In this document: piece by piece, positions 41,924 to 49,386 of the stretch | Numbering within the stretch: the stretch's first letter is position 1 | Layout of the letters: each line of letters opens with the position of its first letter | NCBI RefSeq assembly: GCF_001436315.1 | Contig: NZ_AYZA01000022.1 | Span: 154,013 to 203,398, forward strand | Origin: Ligilactobacillus aviarius subsp. aviarius DSM 20655 | GTDB taxonomy: Bacteria; Bacillota; Bacilli; Lactobacillales; Lactobacillaceae | Length of the DNA stretch: 49,386 bases | Reading direction: 5' to 3' | Translations under genes and position numbers: made by a program | Notes under the pieces: generated by a model | What the model saw: the letters and a program-made list of their open reading frames with translations, nothing else | Database searches by the model: none | Told to the model about the DNA's origin: nothing

Positions 41924-42772
41924 TTGGTGACAACGAAACTGGATGGGAAAAAGCTTTCAAATGAAATTAAAGAAGAACTAAAGGAACGGGTTCAACGCCT
42001 TCAGGATAAAGGAATTACCCCGTGTTTAGCGGTTGTTCTTGTTGGTGATGATCCTGCAAGCCAGGTATATATTCGCAACAAAAAACGGGCAGCACAAAAG
42101 GTTGGCGTTAAAACCCTCGATAATGTTTTACCGGCTTCAACAAGCGAAAACGAGATCATTGATTTAATTTATTCATTAAACAATGATCCGCAAGTTCATG
42201 GAATTCTTGTTCAGTTGCCGTTGCCGCAAGGAATCAATGAGGATCGGGTGATTCAGGCAATTTTGCCGTCAAAAGACGTTGATGGCTTTCACCCGCAAAA
42301 TATTGGAAAATTGTTTATGAACAAGGGTGAGCTTGCACCATGTACCCCGAATGGAATCATGCATTTATTAGCAAAGTATAATATCCAACTTGATGGGAAA
42401 CGGGTCGTGATCGTTGGCCGTAGTAAAATTGTTGGCATGCCGATGATTGCAATGATGTTGAATGCGAATGCAACGGTCACGGTGACTCACAGTCATACTC
42501 ATAATTTAAAGGAAATTACGCGGGAAGCTGACGTGGTGATCGTGGCTGTCGGCAAAGCAGAATTTTTAACGGGGGATTACTTTAAACCGAACGCAGTTGT
42601 CATTGATGTCGGAATGAACCGGAATGAAGCTGGCAAATTAGTTGGCGACGTTGAAGCCGCTTCGACAGCGGATAAAGTGGCATTCATGACGCCGGTTCCT
42701 GGCGGTGTCGGCCCGATGACAATTGCAATGCTTTTAAAACAAACGATTGAAATTGCAGAGAGAAGTATTTAA
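41924..42772 (+). CDS. folD: Methylenetetrahydrofolate dehydrogenase/cyclohydrolase FolD
   Basis: This bifunctional enzyme interconverts 5,10-methylene- and 10-formyl-tetrahydrofolate. It has 282 residues with YIRNKKRAAQKVGV (catalytic Lys region), GILVQLPLPQGI, the NADP-binding VIVGRSKIVGMP and PVPGGVGPMT. The start is TTG 41924 or GTG 41927; GGGAG lies 7-10 bases upstream. Its stop abuts the xseA ATG. Confidence 0.97.
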   Translation: MVTTKLDGKKLSNEIKEELKERVQRLQDKGITPCLAVVLVGDDPASQVYIRNKKRAAQKVGVKTLDNVLPASTSENEIIDLIYSLNNDPQVHGILVQLPLPQGINEDRVIQAILPSKDVDGFHPQNIGKLFMNKGELAPCTPNGIMHLLAKYNIQLDGKRVVIVGRSKIVGMPMIAMMLNANATVTVTHSHTHNLKEITREADVVIVAVGKAEFLTGDYFKPNAVVIDVGMNRNEAGKLVGDVEAASTADKVAFMTPVPGGVGPMTIAMLLKQTIEIAERSI

Positions 42773-44116
42773 ATGCAGCGTGAAAATTATTTAACCGTAA
42801 CGGCCTTAACGAAATACATCGCGCGTAAATTTACGTATGATCCGTATCTTGAACGGGTGTATTTGGTCGGGGAAATCTCAAACTTTCGGCTACGGGAAAG
42901 GCATCAATACTTTAGCATTAAGGATGAAAATGCCAAAATTGAAGCGGTGATGTTTCAATCTAATTTTAGCCGAATCAAATTTAAACCCGAAGATGGAATG
43001 AAAGTTCTGGTAACCGGCAGAATTGAGGTCTATGAACAAACTGGGAAATACCAGATCAACATTGAAACAATGCAACCGGATGGAGTTGGTGCGCTGTATC
43101 AGGCGTACGAACAGTTAAAGGCCAAACTTGCCCAAGAAGGGGTCTTTAGTCGGCCAAAGCGTCCGCTTGTTAAGTTTCCAAAGCGAATTGCGGTAATTAC
43201 AAGCCCGTCCGGAGCGGTTATTCGGGATATTATCACAACAACGCGCCGGCGTTATCCAATCGTTCAGCTTGTTTTGTTCCCGGCTGAAGTTCAAGGAGAA
43301 TATGCAAAGGATTCGTTAGTCGGACGTTTGAAGGAAGTTAATGCGCGCGGTGACTTTGACACGATCATTATTGGTCGTGGGGGCGGTTCGATCGAAGATT
43401 TATGGCCGTTTAATGAAGAAGAGGTTGCCCGTGCAATTGCAGCCAGTAAGATTCCCGTAATTTCATCGGTCGGTCATGAAACGGATACGACTTTGTCAGA
43501 CTTGGCAGCTGATGTGCGGGCAGCAACCCCAACAGCGGCGGCGGAGTTGGCAACGCCCGTTTTAGCCGATGAAATATTGAAACTGAAGGACTATCAAGTC
43601 CGGCTTGCACAGGCAATGAAACGGATAATCCAGCTTAAGCAGCAACGGCTTTCAAAGTTGCAAAAGTCGTATATTTTTCGCCAGCCGGAACGGTTATATG
43701 ATGGGTTTATGCAAAAAATTGACCTGCTTGAAACCCGTCTTTTAGGAAATGTTCAGCAAAAATTACAAACCGAACATCAGCGACTTTTAGTTTTAAATGG
43801 AAGATTGCAAAAGTGCAGTCCACAGCAGTTGATTCAGGAGCGGCGGCATCGGGTGGCTAATTTAGAAGAACATTTGATTGAACGGACGAAAAATTTAGTA
43901 ACGGCGAAAGAACAACAGTATCTTCGCGCGAATCACGCCTTGGCGCTGTTGAATCCCCTCAACGTTATGGGACGGGGATTTTCGTACGTAACGGATTCGG
44001 ATGACCAGGTGATCAAGTCGGTTGATTCTTTGACCGTCCACGATCAACTGAGTCTTCATTTGAAAGACGGAACAGCGCAAGTTGAAGTTCAGAAAGTTAG
44101 AAAGGATCAATCATGA
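42773..44116 (+). CDS. xseA: Exodeoxyribonuclease VII large subunit
   Basis: This is the catalytic subunit of the single-strand DNA exonuclease. The 447 residues comprise an N-terminal OB fold ([17 protein letters not shown], then [20 protein letters not shown]) and a catalytic domain with [12 protein letters not shown] and [16 protein letters not shown] coiled-coil C-terminus and the GFSYVTDSD tail follow. The ATG directly follows the folD stop; the end overlaps xseB by 4 bases (ATGA). Confidence 0.97.
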   Translation: MQRENYLTVTALTKYIARKFTYDPYLERVYLVGEISNFRLRERHQYFSIKDENAKIEAVMFQSNFSRIKFKPEDGMKVLVTGRIEVYEQTGKYQINIETMQPDGVGALYQAYEQLKAKLAQEGVFSRPKRPLVKFPKRIAVITSPSGAVIRDIITTTRRRYPIVQLVLFPAEVQGEYAKDSLVGRLKEVNARGDFDTIIIGRGGGSIEDLWPFNEEEVARAIAASKIPVISSVGHETDTTLSDLAADVRAATPTAAAELATPVLADEILKLKDYQVRLAQAMKRIIQLKQQRLSKLQKSYIFRQPERLYDGFMQKIDLLETRLLGNVQQKLQTEHQRLLVLNGRLQKCSPQQLIQERRHRVANLEEHLIERTKNLVTAKEQQYLRANHALALLNPLNVMGRGFSYVTDSDDQVIKSVDSLTVHDQLSLHLKDGTAQVEVQKVRKDQS

Positions 44117-44349
44117 CGACAGCAAAACCAACATTTGAAGAACAGTTAAATCAACTCGAACAAATCGTAAATCACCTGGAACAGGGCGACGTTCCATTGG
44201 AAGAGGCGCTTGATCAATTCCAAGCGGGAATGAAGTTAAGCAAACATCTCCAGGATACGTTGGAAAATGCGGAAAAGACATTGACCCATGTTGTTGATGA
44301 TCAAGGAAACGAAAAGTTATTTGAAAAAGGAAATTCAGATGAAGAATAA
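44113..44349 (+). CDS. xseB: Exodeoxyribonuclease VII small subunit
   Basis: This 78-residue helical protein binds the XseA coiled coil. It shows the typical [20 protein letters not shown] and [11 protein letters not shown]. It overlaps xseA by 4 bases upstream and ispA by 11 bases downstream, indicating strict coupling. Confidence 0.96.
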   Translation: MTTAKPTFEEQLNQLEQIVNHLEQGDVPLEEALDQFQAGMKLSKHLQDTLENAEKTLTHVVDDQGNEKLFEKGNSDEE

Positions 44350-45238
44350 TCAAGTTGAAGAGTTTAAGCAGGCAACGATTGCGAAAATTGATCAGTGCCT
44401 TGATGAATATCTTGCTGGGTTAGAAAGTTACCCGGTTTTAAAGGAAGCAATGCGCTACTCGGTCGATGCAGGCGGCAAACGGTTGCGGCCATTTTTGATT
44501 TTGGCAATTTGCCAAACATTTAAGGGAACGTATTCTGATTTGGACCTGCAAGCCGCATCAAGTTTGGAATTAATTCATACGTATTCACTGATTCATGACG
44601 ATTTGCCGGAAATGGATAACGATGATTTGCGGCGGGGAAAACCAACCAATCATAAAGTTTATGGGCAAGCAATGGCGGTATTAGCTGGCGACGGGTTGCT
44701 GACGACTGCTTTTGAGTGGTTAAGCCGATTAGAGCTTGATCCCGCAATTCAGGTTAAACTAATTCATGCATTAAGCAAGGCCGCGGGACCCGAAGGAATG
44801 GTCAATGGGCAAGTTGGCGACATTCAAGGTGAACAGCATCAATTAACGTTGGCCCAGCTTCAACGTGTTCATCGCGGGAAAACCGGCGCTTTGATTCAAT
44901 ATGCCTGTTATGCAGGCGGATTGCTAAGCAATGTTTCCGCTGAATACCAAGATGCATTAAAGCAATTTGGAATTCAATTTGGATTGGCATTTCAAATTTA
45001 TGATGATATCCTCGATGTTGTGGGAACAGAGGCTGAACTAGGAAAGAAAGTTCATAAAGATCAAGCTGAAAATAAGAATACCTATCCGGGATTGTTAGGG
45101 CTTGAAGGCGCTCAGAAAGAATTACGCCATTCAGTTCAATTAATGCGCGAAAGTCTTGCGGTGCTTCACCAGGATGGAATTGATATTTCATTATTAGCTG
45201 ATTTTTTAAATTATTTTAAGATAAAGGATAAAGCATGA
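44339..45238 (+). CDS. ispA: Farnesyl diphosphate synthase / geranyltranstransferase
   Basis: This prenyltransferase builds farnesyl diphosphate from IPP and DMAPP for undecaprenyl and quinone precursors. It has 299 residues from ATG 44339. Both aspartate-rich motifs are present ([17 protein letters not shown] and DDILD), with GGKRLRPFL near residue 45. The start inside the xseB end is supported by the GGAAATTC upstream and the normal family length. It overlaps tlyA by 4 bases (ATGA). Confidence 0.95.
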   Translation: MKNNQVEEFKQATIAKIDQCLDEYLAGLESYPVLKEAMRYSVDAGGKRLRPFLILAICQTFKGTYSDLDLQAASSLELIHTYSLIHDDLPEMDNDDLRRGKPTNHKVYGQAMAVLAGDGLLTTAFEWLSRLELDPAIQVKLIHALSKAAGPEGMVNGQVGDIQGEQHQLTLAQLQRVHRGKTGALIQYACYAGGLLSNVSAEYQDALKQFGIQFGLAFQIYDDILDVVGTEAELGKKVHKDQAENKNTYPGLLGLEGAQKELRHSVQLMRESLAVLHQDGIDISLLADFLNYFKIKDKA

Positions 45239-46053
45239 AAAAAGAACGAATTGATGTATTACTTGTAAAACAAGGACTTTTTGACAGTCGCGAACAGGCG
45301 AAGCGCGCCGTTATGGCGGGTGAAATTTTAGGTGAAAATGAAGAACGGCTTGATAAACCGGGAATGAAAATTGATCCGGAGACCAAACTGCATTTTAAAG
45401 GGACCAAAATGCCGTATGTCAGCCGGGGCGGACTGAAACTTGAAAAAGCACTTAAAGTTTTTAAATTATCTGTGCGCAACAAGATTGTCCTTGATATTGG
45501 GTCTTCAACCGGCGGCTTTACGGATGTTGCGCTTCAAAAAGGAGCAAAACAAGTTTATGCACTTGATGTCGGAACGAACCAACTCGTATGGAAATTAAGA
45601 CAGGATCCGCGGGTCGTTGTTATGGAAAATACCAATTTCCGGTACAGCAAACCAGAAGACTTTACGGAGGGACAGCCGGAATTTGCAACCACGGACGTTT
45701 CATTTATTTCATTAAAGTTGATTTTGCCGCCATTACATCCAATTTTGAAGGAAAGTGGTGATTTGGTCGCATTGATCAAGCCGCAATTCGAGGCTGGACG
45801 TGAAAAAGTCGGCAAGCATGGAATCATTCATGATCCAAAAGTGCATGAAGAAGTGATTAACATGATCATTAACTTTGCAGTTGAAAATCAATATGATGTT
45901 TGTGATTTGGATTTTTCACCAATTACGGGTGGTCACGGGAATATTGAGTTCTTGATCCACTTAAAGGCCGTTGACCGGGAAGGCCAAATTGCACCTGAAA
46001 TTGATCCGCATCGAATCGTTCAACAGGCGCATTCAACGTTACAGAACCAATAA
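45235..46053 (+). CDS. tlyA: TlyA family rRNA 2'-O-methyltransferase
   Basis: The 272-residue protein has an N-terminal S4 RNA-binding domain (RIDVLLVKQGLFDSREQAKR) and an FtsJ-like domain with SAM motif LDIGSSTGGFTDVAL. TlyA methylates ribosomal cytidines in mycobacteria; haemolysin naming is historical. In many lactobacilli argR lies between tlyA and recN. Here only 19 bases separate them and there is no argR. Confidence 0.95.
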   Translation: MKKERIDVLLVKQGLFDSREQAKRAVMAGEILGENEERLDKPGMKIDPETKLHFKGTKMPYVSRGGLKLEKALKVFKLSVRNKIVLDIGSSTGGFTDVALQKGAKQVYALDVGTNQLVWKLRQDPRVVVMENTNFRYSKPEDFTEGQPEFATTDVSFISLKLILPPLHPILKESGDLVALIKPQFEAGREKVGKHGIIHDPKVHEEVINMIINFAVENQYDVCDLDFSPITGGHGNIEFLIHLKAVDREGQIAPEIDPHRIVQQAHSTLQNQ

Positions 46054-46072
46054 TCAAAGGAAGGGGATTAAT

Positions 46073-47761
46073 ATGCTTCAAGAATTAAGAATTAAAGACT
46101 TTGCGATCATTGAAGAAGCAGATATTGATTTCCAAGCTGGGATGACGGTTTTAACCGGGGAAACAGGTGCTGGGAAATCGATTATTATCGATGCCTTAGG
46201 CCTTTTGGCTGGTGGCCGCGGCTCAGTTGACTTTATTCGCAAGGGGGCTGCGAAGGCTGTTCTTCAAGGACAATTTGTCTTGCCAGCTTCAGCTCCCGTT
46301 TTCCAAATTCTTGACGATTTAGGAATCGATCATGAAGATCAAACGTTGATCCTTCAACGAGATTTGTACCAAGCAGGAAGAAACGTTTGCCGAATTAATG
46401 GAGTATTGGTTAACTTAACTTCATTACGGAAAGTTGGCGAGATGTTGATCGATATTCATGGTCAAAATGAACACCAATCATTAATGCGGCCAGAAACGCA
46501 CCTTAGTTTATTGGATGAATATGATCATCATTTACGCGATGAATTGCGGCGTTATCAGGATGCATATCAGCAATATCGTAAGTTAAAAACAGCATTGGAT
46601 AAAAGAGAGGCCAATGAAAAAGAGTGGGCCCAACGGTTAGATATTTTGCAATTTCAACTTAATGAAATCGAAAGTGCCCAACTCGTTCCGCATGAGGAAG
46701 AAAAGTTGATTGAGGAAAAGGATCAGCTGGATAACTACCAAACGATCCATGATGCACTTGAAAACAGTTATCAGGCACTAATGGGCGAAAACGTGGATGT
46801 GATCGGTCAACTGGGAACGACGATGGATGAACTTGAAAAGATTTCAGATCTTTCAAGCGACTTGAATGGAATTTATGAAAAAGTTTCCGATGCGTTTTAT
46901 AACTTGCAAGATGTTTCGCATGAGATCAATAACCAACTGGATTCAATGGAATGGGATGAAAACCGGCTTGACCAAATCGAGCAGCGCTTGGACTTGATTC
47001 ATCAATTGAAACGGAAATACGGCGATTCAGTTCAACAGGTAATTGACTATGGTCAAAAGATCAAACAGGAATTGGCTGAAATGCAAGACAGCGCGGAAAG
47101 TTCAGAAGAACAAGAAAAAGCGGTCAAGACAGCGTATGATTCAGCTTATAAGTTAGCCCAGACGCTTTCAAGTCATCGTCATCAAGCAGCGCATGAATTG
47201 GAAAAGGCCATTCATCAACAATTAAGTGCATTGTATATGGATAAAGCCGTCTTTAAAGTTAAGTTCAGCGGCAATCAAGAATTAACTTCAACCGGATTAG
47301 ATAATGTTGAATTTTACATTCAAACAAATCCAGGGGAATCGATGGGCCCGCTTGCCAAAATTGCATCTGGAGGGGAACTTTCACGAATCATGCTGGCGTT
47401 AAAGACGATCTTTTCACAACAGCAAGGCGTTACAAGTATCATCTTTGATGAAGTTGATACGGGGGTCAGCGGCCGGGTTGCGCAAGCAATTGCTGAAAAA
47501 ATCTCGCAAATCTCACAAAATTCGCAAGTATTGTGTATTTCACACTTACCGCAAGTGGCAGCGATTGCGGATCATCACTATTTTATTTCGAAGAAGGTCA
47601 TCGATGGCCGGACCGGAACAAGTGTTCAAAAATTAACTGCTCAGACTCGAATTCGCGAAATCGCGCGTATGTTATCCGGTTCAGAAATCACCGAACTAAC
47701 GTTAAAACATGCCGATGAATTGATTCAAATGGCGGATCAGATTAAAAATAAAAAGGGCTGA
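46073..47761 (+). CDS. recN: DNA repair protein RecN
   Basis: RecN is an SMC-like ATPase acting on double-strand breaks. It has 562 residues from ATG 46073, after AAGGAAGGGG. Walker A is TGETGAGKSI, long coiled coils occupy about residues 155-370, the ABC signature region is ASGGELSRIMLALK and Walker B is IIFDEVDTG. An upstream in-frame extension to 45971 lies inside tlyA and is not supported. The stop codon TGA is part of dispersed repeat copy 4. Confidence 0.97.
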   Translation: MLQELRIKDFAIIEEADIDFQAGMTVLTGETGAGKSIIIDALGLLAGGRGSVDFIRKGAAKAVLQGQFVLPASAPVFQILDDLGIDHEDQTLILQRDLYQAGRNVCRINGVLVNLTSLRKVGEMLIDIHGQNEHQSLMRPETHLSLLDEYDHHLRDELRRYQDAYQQYRKLKTALDKREANEKEWAQRLDILQFQLNEIESAQLVPHEEEKLIEEKDQLDNYQTIHDALENSYQALMGENVDVIGQLGTTMDELEKISDLSSDLNGIYEKVSDAFYNLQDVSHEINNQLDSMEWDENRLDQIEQRLDLIHQLKRKYGDSVQQVIDYGQKIKQELAEMQDSAESSEEQEKAVKTAYDSAYKLAQTLSSHRHQAAHELEKAIHQQLSALYMDKAVFKVKFSGNQELTSTGLDNVEFYIQTNPGESMGPLAKIASGGELSRIMLALKTIFSQQQGVTSIIFDEVDTGVSGRVAQAIAEKISQISQNSQVLCISHLPQVAAIADHHYFISKKVIDGRTGTSVQKLTAQTRIREIARMLSGSEITELTLKHADELIQMADQIKNKKG

Positions 47762-47926
47762 CAAAACGTTAAAAACGAGCGTGGTGGAAGCAGAAAAGCG
47801 AACGAATCGTGCAGCAAAGATTCGGAGGTTTTCAAACTTCACTAGCTTCGCGTCGTAGCTCGTTTGTTTTGGAACCCGATTATGCGGATATAACAAAAAG
47901 GTTGTGACGTGTGTCACAACCTTTTT
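47753..47926 (+). repeat. Dispersed intergenic repeat, copy 4 (complete, about 174 bp)
   Basis: This copy lies between convergent recN and lexA. Its left end (AAGGGCTGACAAAACG) contains the recN stop. The outer stem (AAACGAGC/GCTCGTTT) and core GGAACCCGATTATGCGG are conserved. The inner segment CTTCACTAGCTTCGCG is the longer variant shared with copy 1. The terminal hairpin AAAAAGGTTGTGAC, loop GTGT, GTCACAACCTTTTT is perfect, and the lexA stop codon lies in its T-tail. Confidence 0.9.
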
Positions 47927-48555
47927 TATTTAATATAATCACGATATAAACCAATTACTTTTCCTAAAATCGTTACGTGATCAAGAATAATTGGATCCAT
48001 GGTATCATTTTCCGGTTGTAAGCGATAATTGTGCGCTTCACGGAAGAAACGTTTACACGTTGCTTCGTTTTGATCAGTCATTGCGATCACGATCTCGCCG
48101 TTATCAGCCGTTGACTGTTTGCGAACAATCACCTTATCGCCGTTGAAAATCCCAGCGTTGATCATACTTTCACCGCGAATCGTTAGCATAAATAAATCAT
48201 CGGCGGTGTCAAAGTTCGGCGGAAGCGGGAAATAATCCGTTGTTTCTTCAACTGCTAAAATTGGTTGGCCAGCAGTAACCGTTCCAATCATTGGAATGGC
48301 ATCTGGTTTGGAACTTGAAACTCCTAATGCTTCCATTCCAGCAGGAGTAACTTCAATTGCCCGTGGTTTGGTTGCATCTTTAACGATAAATCCGCGTTTC
48401 GCTAACCGCGCAAGGTGGCCGTGAACCGTTGATGTTGATGAAAGGTCAACGGCTTCACCGATTTCGCGGACGGTTGGCGGATAACCTTTTTCTTGGACCG
48501 TTTCATAAATAAAACGGAGAACTCTCATTTGGCGTTCTTCAGTCGGCTTACTCAT
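47926..48555 (-). CDS. lexA: LexA repressor
   Basis: LexA represses the SOS regulon and self-cleaves when RecA is activated. It has 209 residues. The winged-helix N-terminus contains [20 protein letters not shown], the cleavage site is Ala95-Gly96 (VTAGQP), and the catalytic dyad is Ser130 (RGESM) with Lys168 (ATCKRF). ATG 48555 with AAAGGAG upstream is chosen; a longer frame to 48600 lacks support. It is divergent from ynzC across a probable LexA box. Confidence 0.96.
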   Translation of the reverse strand: MSKPTEERQMRVLRFIYETVQEKGYPPTVREIGEAVDLSSTSTVHGHLARLAKRGFIVKDATKPRAIEVTPAGMEALGVSSSKPDAIPMIGTVTAGQPILAVEETTDYFPLPPNFDTADDLFMLTIRGESMINAGIFNGDKVIVRKQSTADNGEIVIAMTDQNEATCKRFFREAHNYRLQPENDTMDPIILDHVTILGKVIGLYRDYIK

Positions 48556-48590
48556 AATAAACTCCTTTATCGATCTTCTTATTGACTTAA

Positions 48591-48619
48591 ATGTTAGCAC
48601 ATCTTTTTGCCAAAAACAA
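48591..48619 (-). promoter_or_regulatory. Promoter of lexA
   Basis: The minus strand has TTGTTT, 17 bases, TAACAT. The -35 overlaps the LexA box at 48617-48630, fitting autorepression. Confidence 0.55.
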
Positions 48620-48630
48620 ACAAAGGTTCG
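48617..48630. promoter_or_regulatory. Probable LexA (SOS) box
   Basis: The minus strand reads CGAACCTTTGTTTG, matching 12 of 14 positions of the Bacillus consensus CGAACRNRYGTTYG. It sits between the divergent lexA and ynzC promoters. Confidence 0.65.
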
Positions 48631-48636
48631 CCATCA

Positions 48637-48665
48637 TTGAAATTTAAGATTTTCTTTTGTAGAAT
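48637..48665 (+). promoter_or_regulatory. Promoter of ynzC-yneF
   Basis: TTGAAA, 17 bases, TAGAAT, starting 6 bases after the LexA box. Confidence 0.65.
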
Positions 48666-48700
48666 TAAATTAAACACTTTAAAGAAAGGGGCACTGAGCG

Positions 48701-48988
48701 ATGACGGAAGATAAACCAACGAACGAACAAAATGAACAACGCGGCGGTGCAATTCCTCAAGATTTGATCGATCGAATCAATGAACTTGCTCACAAGAAAA
48801 AAGACAAGGGTTTGACTGAGGAAGAACAAGCTGAACAAAAGCGGTTGCGTGAAACTTATCTTTCACTTTTCCGGGAAAACTTCAGAAGTCACATCGAAAT
48901 GCTTCAAGTTTACGATAAAGATGGAAAAGAAGTTACTCCCGAAAAGGTAAAACGGATTCAACGCGAACGCGGCTTGCGGGATGATTAA
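48701..48988 (+). CDS. ynzC: DUF896 family protein (YnzC-like)
   Basis: This 95-residue small helical cytoplasmic protein is recognised by LIDRINELAHKKKDKGLT and the C-terminal VTPEKVKRIQRERGL. In Bacillus ynzC belongs to the LexA-controlled yneA-yneB-ynzC operon next to lexA. Here the lexA-ynzC linkage and an SOS box remain, but yneA (division inhibitor) and yneB are absent. AAAGGGGC precedes the ATG. Confidence 0.93.
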   Translation: MTEDKPTNEQNEQRGGAIPQDLIDRINELAHKKKDKGLTEEEQAEQKRLRETYLSLFRENFRSHIEMLQVYDKDGKEVTPEKVKRIQRERGLRDD

Positions 48989-49070
48989 TTATAATTTGGA
49001 ATGAAGGCTTTATTTTTTAGCTTTTTTCGCTTAAAATGATAACTATGTTAGTCGTAAGGAGGAAAGGATC

Positions 49071-49313
49071 TTGTCAACAGGAATTGTAGTTTTACTTGTA
49101 ATCATTGGCGTGATTGCTGGATTTGCAATTGGTTTTTTTGCTGCAAAGAAGTATCTTGAAAACTACTTGAAGAAGAATCCACCATTCAACGAACAAATGC
49201 TTAAAACCATGATGCTTCAAATGGGTCAAAAGCCATCACAACGGAAGATTAACCAAATGATGACTTCAATGAAGGCCAGCTATGCTAAAGAAAATAGCAA
49301 GAAGAAAAAATAA
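49071..49313 (+). CDS. yneF: YneF family membrane protein (UPF0154)
   Basis: This 80-residue protein has one N-terminal membrane helix (about 4-26, [20 protein letters not shown]). The family pattern [20 protein letters not shown], then [18 protein letters not shown] follows. It starts at TTG 49071 after AAGGAGG. Its function is unknown. It ends beside repeat copy 5, whose hairpin can terminate it. Confidence 0.94.
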   Translation: MSTGIVVLLVIIGVIAGFAIGFFAAKKYLENYLKKNPPFNEQMLKTMMLQMGQKPSQRKINQMMTSMKASYAKENSKKKK

Positions 49314-49328
49314 TTAGATTGAATTACG

Positions 49329-49386
49329 AAAAGAGGTTGTGACTTGTGTCACAACCTCTTTGCTATATCCGCATAATCGGGTTCCA
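49329..49386 (-). repeat. Dispersed intergenic repeat, copy 5 (reverse orientation, cut by window end)
   Basis: The plus strand reads AAAAGAGGTTGTGAC, loop TTGT, GTCACAACCTCTTT, then the reverse complement of the conserved core (GCATAATCGGGTTCCA). It is oriented opposite to the other four copies, again with the hairpin directly after the stop of a gene reading into it (yneF). Confidence 0.87.

Noticed and set aside
1-49386. Prophage, integrative element or insertion sequence
   Set aside because: No integrase, transposase, phage structural or conjugation genes are seen; the tRNA-Arg 3' end has no duplicated attachment site nearby.

Overview
The window is a low-GC, gene-dense, core-chromosome segment of a Firmicute. 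It is almost certainly a member of the Lactobacillaceae. The evidence is the gene content and order: typA-ftsW-ylbG-rsmD-coaD-ylbL-comEA/EB/EC-holA-rpsT/rpsO-rnjB-tuf-tig-clpX, rplU-prp-rpmA, efp-asp23-nusB-folD-xseAB-ispA-tlyA-recN, and lexA/ynzC/yneF. It also has paired RNases J1 and J2, RNA polymerase epsilon (RpoY), a mevalonate-pathway HMG-CoA synthase and an L27 with a Prp-cleaved N-terminal extension. I cannot name the species.

Layout: 1-4480 carries a diacylglycerol-kinase-like protein, rnjA-rpoY, a small membrane-anchored protein and def. 4581-12650 runs through UPF0223, an inositol-monophosphatase-family enzyme, typA, ftsW, ylbG, rsmD, coaD, a PDZ/Lon-like protease and comEA-comEB. 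12651-22360 holds comEC, holA, rpsT (reverse), rpsO, rnjB, a TPR-like protein, tuf and tig. 22405-27522 is an accessory-looking pair, a TetR regulator divergent from a 1410-residue MMPL-type exporter, placed between tig and clpX. 27648-32671 has clpX, gnd and an ArlRS-like two-component system. 32819-37841 has yidC, acyP, mvaS and a three-gene operon of unknown function. 37842-39166 contains back-to-back terminators, tRNA-Arg(UCU), an L21 leader and rplU-prp-rpmA. 39225-47761 has an M24 aminopeptidase, efp-asp23-nusB and the tightly overlapping folD-xseA-xseB-ispA-tlyA-recN operon. 47926-49313 has lexA divergent from ynzC-yneF around a probable SOS box.

Most genes serve translation (ribosomal proteins, EF-Tu, EF-P, TypA, Def, RsmD, TlyA), RNA decay (J1/J2), protein folding and turnover (Tig, ClpX, YidC), DNA metabolism and competence (ComE, HolA, XseAB, RecN, LexA) and isoprenoid/CoA/folate metabolism.

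The strongest unexplained signal is a dispersed intergenic repeat of about 165-175 bp, present five times (two copies cut by the window ends). It has nested inverted repeats and ends in a terminator-like hairpin. In all five copies that hairpin end lies just beyond the stop codon of a gene reading into it. In two convergent pairs the other end supplies the stop codon of the opposing gene. The second signal is the uncharacterised operon at 35503-37841. The third is the TetR/MMPL locus, which has a perfect 18-bp inverted repeat and 84-bp in-frame tandem repeats.
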